Below, piece after piece: positions 17,926 to 26,150 of a stretch of 54,966 bases of DNA. Source of the DNA: Hyphomicrobiales bacterium (GTDB lineage: Bacteria > Pseudomonadota > Alphaproteobacteria > Rhizobiales > Beijerinckiaceae). Each line of letters opens with the position of its first letter. The stretch's first letter is position 1. The notes beneath the pieces were generated by a model. That model had not been told where the DNA came from, did no database searches, and saw only the letters and a list, made by a program, of their open reading frames with translations. The translations under genes were made by a program, and so were the position numbers. The stretch spans positions 1-54,966 of the forward strand of contig JAGXAM010000019.1 in NCBI GenBank assembly GCA_019075905.1. The letters are read 5' to 3'.

Positions 17926-20900
17926 ATGACGAGGAGCCCTCCGCAAGCGCTCTGGGCATGGCTGCAGGGCCTCGGACTGGCGGAATACGCGCCGCTGTTT
18001 GACCAGCACCACATTGACATTGATCAGCTTTTGCAGCTTTCGGCCGATGACCTGCGCGAGATTGGCGTCGTGTCGGTCGGGCATCGCCGCCGCCTGCTCG
18101 CGGCTATTGCCTGCCGCGCCAAGCCCGCCGCCATGGCGCCATCTGCCGCCCATGACCCGGTGCTGCTGGGGGTGCAGGAGCGGCAGGTGACCTTGCTGTT
18201 CTGCGCGCTGGCTGAACCCGAAGCCAGCCTGCAGCGCCATGACCCGGAAGATTACCGGATTTATCTTGCCGCCTGTCGCGGCGTGCTGACCAAGGCAGTG
18301 ACCGGTTTTGAGGGCGTCATTGCGCAATATGCCAATGAAACCATGGTCTGCTATTTCGGCTATCCGCAGGCGAGCGGTCAGGATGCCGAGCGCGCGGTGC
18401 GGGCCGGGTTGCAAATTCTCGAAGATGGCGCCCGCATGCCGCGCTTCAATGGCCTTGCGCCGCAGTTGCGCCTTGGCATTGCCACCGGCGTCACCCTGAT
18501 CGACGAGCAAAAGGGCCTCGATGACGCCCTGCCCGGCGGCGCCTTTGGCGAAGTGCCCAATCTGGCGGCGCGGATCATGGCCGCGGCCGCTCCCGGCACG
18601 CTGGTGATTTCGCCGGTGACGCGGGCGCTGATCGGCGACCTGTTTGAATGCACCGGCCTTGGAGCGCATCACCTCAAGGGCTTTGCCCAAGCCATCACCT
18701 TATGGCAGGTGAAGGGACGGGCGGCATCGCGCAGCCGCTTTGATGCCATGCGCAGGACGGGCGGCCCGGTGGCGCTGGTCGGGCGCGACTGGGAAGTGGC
18801 GGAGTTGCGGCGCCTTTATGCCGCCGCCACGCAAGGCACCAGCCAGACCATCACCATCAGCGGCGATGCCGGCACCGGCAAATCGCGGCTGGTGCAGCAT
18901 GTGTTCGGCGGCAGCGCCGCCCGCCAGCATGAGCCCTTCATCCTGCAATGCTCGCCCTTGAGCAAATCCGTGCCGCTGCACCCGTTCCGCAGCTATCTCG
19001 AACACCGGGCGGCGATCAACCACGTCGATTCGGACGATCTCAACCGGCACCGCCTGCGCAGCTATCTTGCCGCGCTCTGGCCGCTGAGCTATGCCCAGTT
19101 CGAGCTGATCGACGCCATGATGCAGCCCTCGGGCGCGGATGCTTTTGGCAAGGCCGGTGATCCGGTGCGCCAGCGCAGCCAGCTGTTGCAGACCATGCTG
19201 GTGTTTCTCGAAGCCATGGCGCGGCGCACCCGTGTGTTCATCGTCGAGGACATGCACTGGGCCGATCCGACGACGCAGGAGGTGCTCGAACAATTTACGC
19301 GATATTTCGGCCACCTGCAGCTGTTGCTGGTGACGACCCGCCGCGACGGGCGCGACAATGCGGCGCTGGGCGGGCGCAAGCTGTTCATCGACCGGCTCGA
19401 CGAGGCGGAAACCGGAGCGCTGGTGACAAGGCTCGCGGCGCCGGCCATGCTGCCTGCGGCGATTACGGCCGCCATTATCGAACGCTCGGATGGTGTGCCG
19501 CTGTTCGCCGAGGAGCTGACACGCGGCTATCTTGACCGCGATGCCCAGCTCAAGGGCCTGGCTGCTGACCGCGCCGCCATTCCGGCAACGCTGGCTGAAT
19601 CGCTTCTCGCCCGGCTCGATGGCCTCGAATTTGGCCGCCTGGTGGCCTCGGCGGCTGCCGTGCTCGGGCGCGAATTTTCCGTGCCGCTGCTGATGGCGGT
19701 GGTGCCGCTGAGCCTCGCTGAGGCGCGCCGCGGGCTGCTTGAACTCAACGAGGCCGGCATTCTGGTGAAAGGCCACAGCCGCTATGGCGAGACGCTGGGA
19801 TTCCGGCACACGCTGGTGCGCGATGCCGCCTATCAATTGCTGACGCGCAAGGACCGGCATGCCCTGCATGGCAAGGTGGTCGATGCGCTCGAAACAAGGT
19901 TTCCCGATATGGCCGCGGCGCTGCCGCATGTGCTGGCCTACCAGCTGGCGGCCGCCGACCGCCCGGTGGATGCTTCGCGGCAATGGGAGCATGCCGGCAA
20001 TGCCGCGCTGAAACGCTCGGATTACCGCGAGGCCGTCACCTGTTTCGAGGAGGCGATTGCCACCAATGCCCGCCTGCCAGACAGCAAGGCCCGCGACGAG
20101 CGCGAATTGACCTTGCGCATCGCGCTGGTGACGCCTCTGGTCGCCACGGTCGGCTTTGGCCATGCCAGCATCATCGAGCAGCTCGACGCGGCAACCCTGA
20201 TCGGGCAGCGGCTTGGTGTCACCTCGCAACTGGTGCCGCTGCTGGTTTCGAAATGGGGTGCCTCGGGCAATATCGTCCGGCTGCGCGAGAACCTCAAACT
20301 GGCGCGCAGCATTGCCGCCTTTGCCCGTGGCGGGCCGATGATCGACCGGCTGCTGGCGCATCGGGCGCTAGGCACGACGCTGTTGTTCCGCGGCCAGCTT
20401 GACGTTGCCAATCGCGAATTGAGCGCCTTTGCCACGCTTTATGAGCCCGAGCGCGATCGGACGGAGCTCTACCGCATCGGCCCCTCCAACCCCTGGGTGA
20501 ACACGCTGATGGGGCTTTGCCAGATCGCCGCCATGCAGAATGATTTTGTCAGCGCCCGCGCCTGGCAAGGGCAATGTCTTGAGGCGGCGCGGGCCACGGG
20601 CCAGACCAACCCGCAATTCAACGCCTTGATCTTTGCCGGGTGTTTTGCGGCCATGCTGATGGCTGACAAGGCCGGCATGAATGCCTTTGCCGGACGCCTG
20701 AAAAGCCTGCAACTGATCGAAAACCAGCCGTTCTGGCGCGGGCACACCATGGTATTCAGCGGCATCGACATGATCTGGCAGGGCGATGCCGAGCAAGGAT
20801 TTGCGCTGGCGCACAGGGGCATTGCGCATATGCGCGAAACCCGGGCCTTTTCCAACGTCTGGCAGGTCTTTGTGGCGATCGAGCTCGAAAAGGCCGGACG

Positions 20901-21132
20901 CCTCGCTGAATGCAGCGCCATGCTGCGGGCCGCCCTGCCCGAGCTGGTGAGCGGCTATGTGTATTTTTCGGCAGAACTTCACCGGCTGGCGGCACGGCTT
21001 TATCAGGCGCAGGGTGCCAGCGGGCGGGCGCGACGGCATTTCACTATGGCAATCCGCATCGCCCGGCGCCAGCACAGCTATCTGCAGCTTCAGGCCGCCG
21101 AGGCCGACCTGCGCGCGCTAGGCCCTCCATGA
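17926..21132 (+). CDS. SAM - degenerate class III cyclase - AAA ATPase - TPR signalling protein
   Basis: A 1068-residue multidomain cytosolic protein. An N-terminal SAM domain (about residues 8-68: WLQGLGLAEYAPLFDQHHID) is followed by a class III nucleotidyl-cyclase-like domain (about 85-260). Next comes an ATPase with Walker A GDAGTGKS (313-320) and Walker B VFIVEDMHWAD (Glu441, Asp442). TPR-like helices follow to the end. The order matches the large cyclase/ATPase/TPR proteins of Hyphomicrobiales. The first metal-binding Asp (usual F-A-D-L) is Ala94 in FCALAE, and the second (usual G-D-G) is Glu138 in ANET. The purine/transition-state region EVPNLAARI remains. The domain is probably not an active cyclase. 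The start at 17926 begins just before the SAM domain; a frame extension to 17833 is Ala/Arg-rich and unlikely. Confidence 0.85.
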   Translation: MTRSPPQALWAWLQGLGLAEYAPLFDQHHIDIDQLLQLSADDLREIGVVSVGHRRRLLAAIACRAKPAAMAPSAAHDPVLLGVQERQVTLLFCALAEPEASLQRHDPEDYRIYLAACRGVLTKAVTGFEGVIAQYANETMVCYFGYPQASGQDAERAVRAGLQILEDGARMPRFNGLAPQLRLGIATGVTLIDEQKGLDDALPGGAFGEVPNLAARIMAAAAPGTLVISPVTRALIGDLFECTGLGAHHLKGFAQAITLWQVKGRAASRSRFDAMRRTGGPVALVGRDWEVAELRRLYAAATQGTSQTITISGDAGTGKSRLVQHVFGGSAARQHEPFILQCSPLSKSVPLHPFRSYLEHRAAINHVDSDDLNRHRLRSYLAALWPLSYAQFELIDAMMQPSGADAFGKAGDPVRQRSQLLQTMLVFLEAMARRTRVFIVEDMHWADPTTQEVLEQFTRYFGHLQLLLVTTRRDGRDNAALGGRKLFIDRLDEAETGALVTRLAAPAMLPAAITAAIIERSDGVPLFAEELTRGYLDRDAQLKGLAADRAAIPATLAESLLARLDGLEFGRLVASAAAVLGREFSVPLLMAVVPLSLAEARRGLLELNEAGILVKGHSRYGETLGFRHTLVRDAAYQLLTRKDRHALHGKVVDALETRFPDMAAALPHVLAYQLAAADRPVDASRQWEHAGNAALKRSDYREAVTCFEEAIATNARLPDSKARDERELTLRIALVTPLVATVGFGHASIIEQLDAATLIGQRLGVTSQLVPLLVSKWGASGNIVRLRENLKLARSIAAFARGGPMIDRLLAHRALGTTLLFRGQLDVANRELSAFATLYEPERDRTELYRIGPSNPWVNTLMGLCQIAAMQNDFVSARAWQGQCLEAARATGQTNPQFNALIFAGCFAAMLMADKAGMNAFAGRLKSLQLIENQPFWRGHTMVFSGIDMIWQGDAEQGFALAHRGIAHMRETRAFSNVWQVFVAIELEKAGRLAECSAMLRAALPELVSGYVYFSAELHRLAARLYQAQGASGRARRHFTMAIRIARRQHSYLQLQAAEADLRALGPP

Positions 21133-21139
21133 CCCCGCA

Positions 21140-21709
21140 TCAGAGCGCGATGCCCTCTGCCCACAGCCTCGCCATCAGCCAGTCCCAGGCCTCCTGCTCG
21201 GGCGGGCCGGCAGTTTTGGCCATGCTGATCGCCAGATAGGCGACTTCGGCCTGAACTTTCGCCGCGGGCAGCATGTGCAGGCGACTGACAAGGATGGCAA
21301 GCTCGATCACGGCGCTATAGGCGCGGTTATGGCCGGCAAAGGGGCGGTGGGTCAGGTGCTGCGTGACCTTGCAGGTGAAGCGCGGCCGTTCGGGGTGATC
21401 TTCCGTGGCGACAACCTGCAAATCCGCGTGGCTGACGCAATCGGCGAGGCGGAACTGGCCATGGTCGAGCGCGGCGAGCGGCCAGTCGCGCCGGCCGGTC
21501 AGGCACCCGGCATAGACCCTGGCATCAGCGCCGAAACAGGCGACGGCGCGGCCGGTGCGGGCGAGATTGTCGAGCGTCGTCGAGGGGCGGAACGGCGCCA
21601 GCAGCCAATGGTCTGCGTCGGCGATCATGCCGAGCGGCGCCAGATGCGCGGTGCCATCGGCCCCGGTGGTCACGACAATCGATTCAATGATCAGCGGCAC
21701 GCGCTTCAT
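21140..21709 (-). CDS. DUF447 family protein (tetrahydromethanopterin gene cluster)
   Basis: A 189-residue protein of the DUF447 family, a flavin-reductase-like split-barrel group seen in methanogens and in bacteria with methanopterin genes. Recognisable stretches are VPLIIESIVVTTGADGTAHLAPLG, LAPFRPSTTLDNLARTGRAV and GHNRAYSAVIELAILVSRLHML. No function is proven; the shape suggests binding of FMN or a pterin. The start ATG at 21709 overlaps the stop of the upstream dihydropteroate-synthase-like gene by four bases, so it is the last gene of the five-gene operon. Confidence 0.8.
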   Translation of the reverse strand: MKRVPLIIESIVVTTGADGTAHLAPLGMIADADHWLLAPFRPSTTLDNLARTGRAVACFGADARVYAGCLTGRRDWPLAALDHGQFRLADCVSHADLQVVATEDHPERPRFTCKVTQHLTHRPFAGHNRAYSAVIELAILVSRLHMLPAAKVQAEVAYLAISMAKTAGPPEQEAWDWLMARLWAEGIAL

Positions 21710-23100
21710 CTCCCCTTGCGGCCCGGCAAGGTCGGGCCTGCCGGCTTGTGGCTTGTTGCATCAACGGGCGTGGCGTCGCTGGCCACACCCCATTGCAGGG
21801 CCTCGTCCTGCGCATAATGCTTGCCAAGTTGCAGGGCGATCTCGGCCTTCATCAATTCCGCGCCGAGATAAAAAGCATGGGCACCATCGTTGTCGACGCC
21901 GAGTTGCGGATAGAGGCCGAGTGCATCGCGCCCGGTGGCGTGCAGCGCGGCGTTGAAGACATGGATGCTGGCGCCATCATGCAGGATGCGGAAATTGAGG
22001 TCCTTGACCGCGGCCTGCAGCGCGGCAATGTCGCCCTGCCCGCTCGTCACCGGTTTCATGTCATGGACCTGCACCAGACCAGCGCCATAGCCGCGCGGCA
22101 GGGCGCCATCGCGGCGGGCGGCAAACATCAGCCGCCGGGCGGCGTCATGCTCCCTGATAGTGCGGCGCGTGTGCGGGCTGACATTGACCACCAGCACATT
22201 TTTTATGGCCAGCTCTGAACACACGCCGAGCAACACGGCGGTGACCCCGGCTGAATCAGCCTCGGTCAGTTCGGTGAGATTGCCGGTGCCCATCATCAGT
22301 TCGGCATCCGGCAGCGCCTGACGCAAGGCGAGATAGCGGCCGAGCGCGGCGGCAAAGCCGAAATGAACCGGATCAAGAACCGGATCGAGGATCACCCGCA
22401 GGCTGCGCGCCTCTGCCAGCGCGGCAGCGTGGATCAGCGAGGCAAGATCGCCCTGCGGCTCGGGCACCAGCACCGGGACAGAGCGGCAGCCTTCAGCAAT
22501 ATCGAGCGTTGTTGCGGTGAGGCTGAGCAGGTAATCGGCACCCGCCAGCGCGGCGCGGCGCAATTCCTGCGGGTGGGCCGAATCGATGCTGACCTTGAGG
22601 CCCCGGCCCTGCAGCGCGGCGATCGCCGCCTCCATATGAGGGAAAGGCGTATCCGGCAGGCAGCCCAGATCGATGACATCGGCGCCCTGCGCGCCAAGGG
22701 CAGCGGCGCGCTGCACGATGTCATCGACCGTGAGCGCGCTGGCATCGACAATTTCTGCAAAAATGCGGGTGTCGTGCTGCGAGAGGTCCGGGGGCCTGCC
22801 GCCGCGCCCCAAAAATTCCGGCAGATCCTGCAATTCATCGGGCCCGCGCACGAAGGGCACGGTAAAATGCGCGGAAAGGGCAGCAAGATCGGCGCGGCAC
22901 CGCCCCGGCACGATCACCTTGCTGACGCCATGGCCGAGCTGCAGGCGGCGCAGCAGGATCGCCGCGGTCATCAGGGCGGCAACCTTGACGCCGACATCAA
23001 TGACCTGCGGCTGAAACGGCAGATCCGGCAAGCCGGCGAGCAGGGCCTCAAGGCGCGGGCGCGCCAGATGGCCGGTGAGAAAGGCCCAGGTCTCAGCCAT
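21706..23100 (-). CDS. Dihydropteroate-synthase-like protein (DUF6513) of the H4MPT cluster
   Basis: A 464-residue protein with a TIM-barrel central part similar to dihydropteroate synthase. Visible elements are GADVIDLGCLPDTP, VSIDSAHPQELRRAALAGADYLLSL, ILDPVLDPVHFG and MMGTGNLTELTEADSAG. Extra N- and C-terminal segments are typical of the archaeal/methylotroph type. It is predicted to join the pterin to the arylamine part in tetrahydromethanopterin synthesis, in place of the p-aminobenzoate enzyme; this role is inferred from family and context. The start ATG at 23100 (MAETWAFLTG) lies within the last codons of the flavoprotein gene (8-nt overlap); the in-frame extension to 23280 is only an overlap artefact. 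Confidence 0.8.
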   Translation of the reverse strand: MAETWAFLTGHLARPRLEALLAGLPDLPFQPQVIDVGVKVAALMTAAILLRRLQLGHGVSKVIVPGRCRADLAALSAHFTVPFVRGPDELQDLPEFLGRGGRPPDLSQHDTRIFAEIVDASALTVDDIVQRAAALGAQGADVIDLGCLPDTPFPHMEAAIAALQGRGLKVSIDSAHPQELRRAALAGADYLLSLTATTLDIAEGCRSVPVLVPEPQGDLASLIHAAALAEARSLRVILDPVLDPVHFGFAAALGRYLALRQALPDAELMMGTGNLTELTEADSAGVTAVLLGVCSELAIKNVLVVNVSPHTRRTIREHDAARRLMFAARRDGALPRGYGAGLVQVHDMKPVTSGQGDIAALQAAVKDLNFRILHDGASIHVFNAALHATGRDALGLYPQLGVDNDGAHAFYLGAELMKAEIALQLGKHYAQDEALQWGVASDATPVDATSHKPAGPTLPGRKGR

Positions 23101-23647
23101 GGCGCAAGGCCGCCTGCCGCGCGGCGATGGCGGCGCCAAGCTCCGCCAGGGTTTCAACCACCTGCGTTGCGGCAAAGGCCTTGAGCCGGGCGGTGTTTTC
23201 GAGATCGATGGCGCGTGGATACACTTTGACCATGCCCTCGGGGGCGCGGGTCTCCTGCTCGGGGGCGGTGTCGCAGGCAAAGACCATCACCGGCACGCGG
23301 CATTTGCCGGCCTGGGCAAAAACATTGGTCGCCAGCGTGTCGGATATGCCAAAGACGCATTTGGCGACCGTGTTGGATGAGGCCGGGGCGACGACCAGCG
23401 TGTGATAATCGCCGTGGTAGAAATTGCCGACCGGCACGGCGCTCGCTGTAGTGTCGCGGTAGAGCCGCGCGGTCGGCGGCAGCGCCAGCTCCTCGCGATA
23501 CATGCGCAGCACTTCGGCGGCAGCCTTGCTGACAAAGACATCGACATCGGCTAGGTCGCGGATCATCGCCAGCGATTGCGTGAAATAATGCCCCGAGCCG
23601 GTCAGGGCCCAGGCCCAGCGCGGCTTGATGATGCTAGCGCGTGCCAT
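23093..23647 (-). CDS. DmrB/AfpA-type flavoprotein, probable dihydromethanopterin reductase
   Basis: A 184-residue flavoprotein of the phosphopantothenoylcysteine-decarboxylase-like fold. WALTGSGHYFTQSL starts the Rossmann/FMN fold, and LVVAPASSNTVAKCVFGISDTLATNVFAQAGKCRVPVMVFACD is the flavin-binding core of archaeoflavoprotein A and DmrB proteins. DmrB of other bacteria reduces dihydromethanopterin to the tetrahydro form, the final step of the pathway; here that is inferred from likeness and operon position. The ATG at 23647 overlaps the kinase gene end by 14 nt. A longer frame to 23842 is an overlap artefact. Confidence 0.75.
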   Translation of the reverse strand: MARASIIKPRWAWALTGSGHYFTQSLAMIRDLADVDVFVSKAAAEVLRMYREELALPPTARLYRDTTASAVPVGNFYHGDYHTLVVAPASSNTVAKCVFGISDTLATNVFAQAGKCRVPVMVFACDTAPEQETRAPEGMVKVYPRAIDLENTARLKAFAATQVVETLAELGAAIAARQAALRHG

Positions 23648-24284
23648 GACGACCCCGCGCGGCTGGCACCAGAATGACGCCCGGCATGTCACCGTCCCGC
23701 AGCTTGCCGGCAGCGGTTGCGAGGGCACCCGGCCCGGCCACGAAAACCTTGCAGGGGCCGCGTTGCCATTGGCTGGCAAAGGCCCGGTCGACCAGGCCCT
23801 CCTGCTGCGCGGCATCGAGGGTGGCGGCTTGCGGATCGGCATCGCGGGCCTTGATCAGCAGCAATCTTGCCGGTTTCAGCCGCTGCGCCAGCCACAGCGC
23901 CAGCGTGTCGCTGGTCGTGTCCCAGCTTTGCGGGACACCGGCGCGGCGCGCCAAAGGCACCACTGACCAGACCGGAGTCAGGCCCTGCGCCAGATGGGCG
24001 CGAATTTGCGGCAGGCTGGTCGCCAGACGCAGCCCCGGCGTCAGGTTCACCAGCACCCTGCCAAGCTGGTTCATCGCCACCAGGGCAAGATCATGGGCGA
24101 GGGCATCATCATAGCCGAGGGCGCGCTGCGAGGCGCGCACAGCATCGGCAAACTGGCCGCCGCCCGGCACCAGCACCATCGCCTGGCCGCCAGCCCGCAA
24201 GGCGGCAAGCCAGCCCGAGACGCCGCCAGAGGCCGCCACCGCGCCGCCCAGCTTGACAATGGTCAGGGGCGCTGCGCCGCTCAC
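23634..24284 (-). CDS. mfnE: MfnE-like kinase of methanofuran biosynthesis (amino acid kinase fold)
   Basis: A 216-residue amino-acid-kinase-fold protein. Motifs are TIVKLGGAVAAS, VPGGGQFADAVR and SWDTTSDTLALWLAQRL, with the ATP-site stretch LLLIKARDADPQ. In archaea MfnE phosphorylates the aminomethyl-furan phosphate to its diphosphate for methanofuran synthesis; bacterial homologues in methylotroph clusters do the same for the bacterial methanofuran analogue. The start GTG at 24284 overlaps the upstream stop as GTGA. Its place directly after the MfnB-type gene supports the assignment. Confidence 0.78.
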   Translation of the reverse strand: MSGAAPLTIVKLGGAVAASGGVSGWLAALRAGGQAMVLVPGGGQFADAVRASQRALGYDDALAHDLALVAMNQLGRVLVNLTPGLRLATSLPQIRAHLAQGLTPVWSVVPLARRAGVPQSWDTTSDTLALWLAQRLKPARLLLIKARDADPQAATLDAAQQEGLVDRAFASQWQRGPCKVFVAGPGALATAAGKLRDGDMPGVILVPAARGRHGTR

Positions 24285-25435
24285 GCCAGCGCCTCCGGCC
24301 CATGGTTGAAGAGATCGACGACGGTCGCCTGACGCACCGGCCGGCGGCGCTCGATCTCGACCCCTACCAGCCCCTTGATGACATCGAGCTTCTCGACCCT
24401 GACAATGACGTGGTGGACGTCGGCATGGGCCAGCACGGCCTGGGCTATGGCCTCGGCGAGGGTCTCGACCATGGCAATATGGCCGCTGGCGACGATCAAC
24501 CTGATGGCGTCGATCACCAGATCATAGGAAAATATGCCGCGCATGTCATCGCCGCCCTGCTGGCGTCGGGCCACGCCGACCCTGACGCTGAAGCGCACGT
24601 CCTGCGGCCGCTCCTCCTCGAAGGAATAGGCGCCGATCCGCACCGGCAACACCAGATTCTCGACGAAAATCGTGTCGGTGGGTTCCTGGCCCTCGCCATG
24701 CTGCGGGCTGCGCTGGGCAAGGATGTTCATGGTCGCCTCACTCAGGTCGGCGGGTAAGGTCCGGGGCGGAATCAACGAGCGCACCAGTTCCAGTGCCGAT
24801 TTATCGAGGGTGGCGGTGCGGCTATGATGGGCACAGAGCGCGCCGCGAAAGCCGAGATAATCCGGCTCCAGTGCCAGAAGTCGCGGAATATCGGGGGCCT
24901 CAAGGCCGCCGGCCAGCCCGCACACGAGGCCGTGCGCGCGGCAGGCGGCGACGAAACCGGCAAGCTGCGCCCATTCCATATGGTTCAGCAGGCGGCCGGA
25001 ATTCTTATGGGCGGTGTCGAGCATGGCGCCATAGAACCCGGCTTCGGCCAGTTTTGCCAGCAGCGTCACATCCGGCGCGAGGTCGGCAAACAGCACCGCC
25101 ACCAGCCGGCCGCGGCTGGCCGCCGGGCGCAGGGCCATGATGCAATCCGGCAGGCGGGGATCGGGAAACAGGCCAATCTTGACAATATCAACCCCGGTGG
25201 CCTGCAGGGCGGCGACGGCGCTGCTCACCAGGGCTGGTTCCATCGGCAGATCGCCGGCAACAGCGCTGGTGGTGACCTTGCCGCCCAGGGCAGCGACGAT
25301 GGCGGCGACGGTTGGCGGCGGCAGCGCGCCGAGGGCACCGGCGCCGGGGTCCTTGGCATCAATGACATCGGCACCGCCATGCAGCGCCATCATGGCCTCC
25401 GCCGTATCCACGACTGAGGCAAGCATCAGAGTCAT
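24281..25435 (-). CDS. mfnB: MfnB-FolB fusion: 4-HFC-P synthase plus dihydroneopterin aldolase
   Basis: One 384-codon frame joins two enzymes. Residues 1-235 are MfnB ((5-formylfuran-3-yl)methyl phosphate synthase), which condenses two glyceraldehyde-3-phosphates into the methanofuran ring. Asp26/Lys28 in DVIDAKDPGAGALG and Lys86 in VDIVKIGLFPD match the reported catalytic residues of the archaeal enzyme. Residues 236-384 are a dihydroneopterin aldolase (ENLVLPVRIGAYSFEEERPQ, VETLAEAIAQAVL, VRVEKLDVIKGLVGVEIERR). There is no stop between them. An ATG at 24730 preceded by GAGG five bases upstream could also give a separate FolB. The start at 25435 has GGAG upstream. It is the first gene of the operon and serves both cofactor branches. 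Confidence 0.85.
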   Translation of the reverse strand: MTLMLASVVDTAEAMMALHGGADVIDAKDPGAGALGALPPPTVAAIVAALGGKVTTSAVAGDLPMEPALVSSAVAALQATGVDIVKIGLFPDPRLPDCIMALRPAASRGRLVAVLFADLAPDVTLLAKLAEAGFYGAMLDTAHKNSGRLLNHMEWAQLAGFVAACRAHGLVCGLAGGLEAPDIPRLLALEPDYLGFRGALCAHHSRTATLDKSALELVRSLIPPRTLPADLSEATMNILAQRSPQHGEGQEPTDTIFVENLVLPVRIGAYSFEEERPQDVRFSVRVGVARRQQGGDDMRGIFSYDLVIDAIRLIVASGHIAMVETLAEAIAQAVLAHADVHHVIVRVEKLDVIKGLVGVEIERRRPVRQATVVDLFNHGPEALA

Positions 25436-25629
25436 GGCTCCACTCCAGGCTGCATGGCCGCCCGAGCGTGCAGCCACACCATTCTTGTGGCGCATAAGGA
25501 GCGCGGCGGCTTGAACTGTCAACTGAAGATCGCGTCTTGCTGACCCTGCAAAAAACCCGGCCGCCGCCGCTGCCTTTGCCTTGTCAGCGCGCTGTCATGT
25601 CAGCATGGCTATGCAAAGCGCGCGTACGG

Positions 25630-25653
25630 GTTTATTGTTGGATGCTAATAAAC
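25630..25653 (+). promoter_or_regulatory. Operator-like dyad before the dsrE-like gene
   Basis: GTTTATT (25630-25636) and AATAAAC (25647-25653) are perfect inverted arms of 7 bp around a 10-nt spacer, 25 nt before the DsrE-family start. The core ATT-N10-AAT is the same as in the dyad over the sulfur operon promoter at 45.1 kb and resembles the sites of sulfide/persulfide-sensing ArsR-type repressors (SqrR/BigR). Function is inferred. Confidence 0.5.
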
Positions 25654-25678
25654 GGTTGTCTCATGGGAGGTTATCACT

Positions 25679-26128
25679 ATGGAACGTCGCAATTTCTTCA
25701 GATCCCTCGCCCTTCTCGCCGGCGGTGGCGCGCTGGCGACAATGCGTCCGGCCGAGGCTGCAAAATCGGTAGTCGCCTCCCGTGTGGTCTATCATCTCGA
25801 TGATCTCGCCAAGGTGAATTTCACGATTGAAAACAACATGACGCAGCATTTGCAGGGCATGGGCGGGCCGCAGCATGTCAAGCTGGCACTGGTGGTGCTG
25901 GGCCCGGCTCTGGCGGCTTTCCGCTGGGATCACGCCGATGCCGGCATGTCCGGCCACTTTGCTGATCTGGTGAAACAGGGCGTGCAGATGAATGCTTGCG
26001 GCAATACCATGCGCAAGATGCACCTGACGCTCAAGGACCTGCTGCCGGGCTTCATCGTTGCGGAAAAAGGCGGCAACGTGCGCCTTGCGCAATTGCAGGG
26101 CGAGGGCTTTGCCTATCTGCGGCCGTAA
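25679..26128 (+). CDS. Tat-exported DsrE-family protein
   Basis: A 149-residue DsrE/YchN-fold protein with a twin-arginine-type signal (ERRNFFRSLALLAGGGALA, residues 2-20). It should act in the periplasm. The DsrE core runs from VVYHLDDLAKVNFTIENN through LALVVLGPAL to a single conserved Cys107 in MNACGNTM, the position used for sulfur binding in sulfurtransferases of this fold. GGGAGG lies about eight bases before the ATG. A 24-bp dyad lies between promoter region and start. It is alone, divergent from the methanopterin operon and convergent with the DUF3126 gene. A role in sulfane-sulfur trafficking is inferred. Confidence 0.8.
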   Translation: MERRNFFRSLALLAGGGALATMRPAEAAKSVVASRVVYHLDDLAKVNFTIENNMTQHLQGMGGPQHVKLALVVLGPALAAFRWDHADAGMSGHFADLVKQGVQMNACGNTMRKMHLTLKDLLPGFIVAEKGGNVRLAQLQGEGFAYLRP

Positions 26129-26133
26129 GCCTC

Positions 26134-26150
26134 GCCCGCATCAGGCGGGC
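26134..26150. terminator. Hairpin between convergent genes
   Basis: GCCCGC (26134-26139) and GCGGGC (26145-26150) form a 6-bp GC stem with an ATCAG loop in the 22 nt between the dsrE-like and DUF3126 stops. No T-run follows on either strand, so it is only a probable shared 3' end. Confidence 0.4.
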
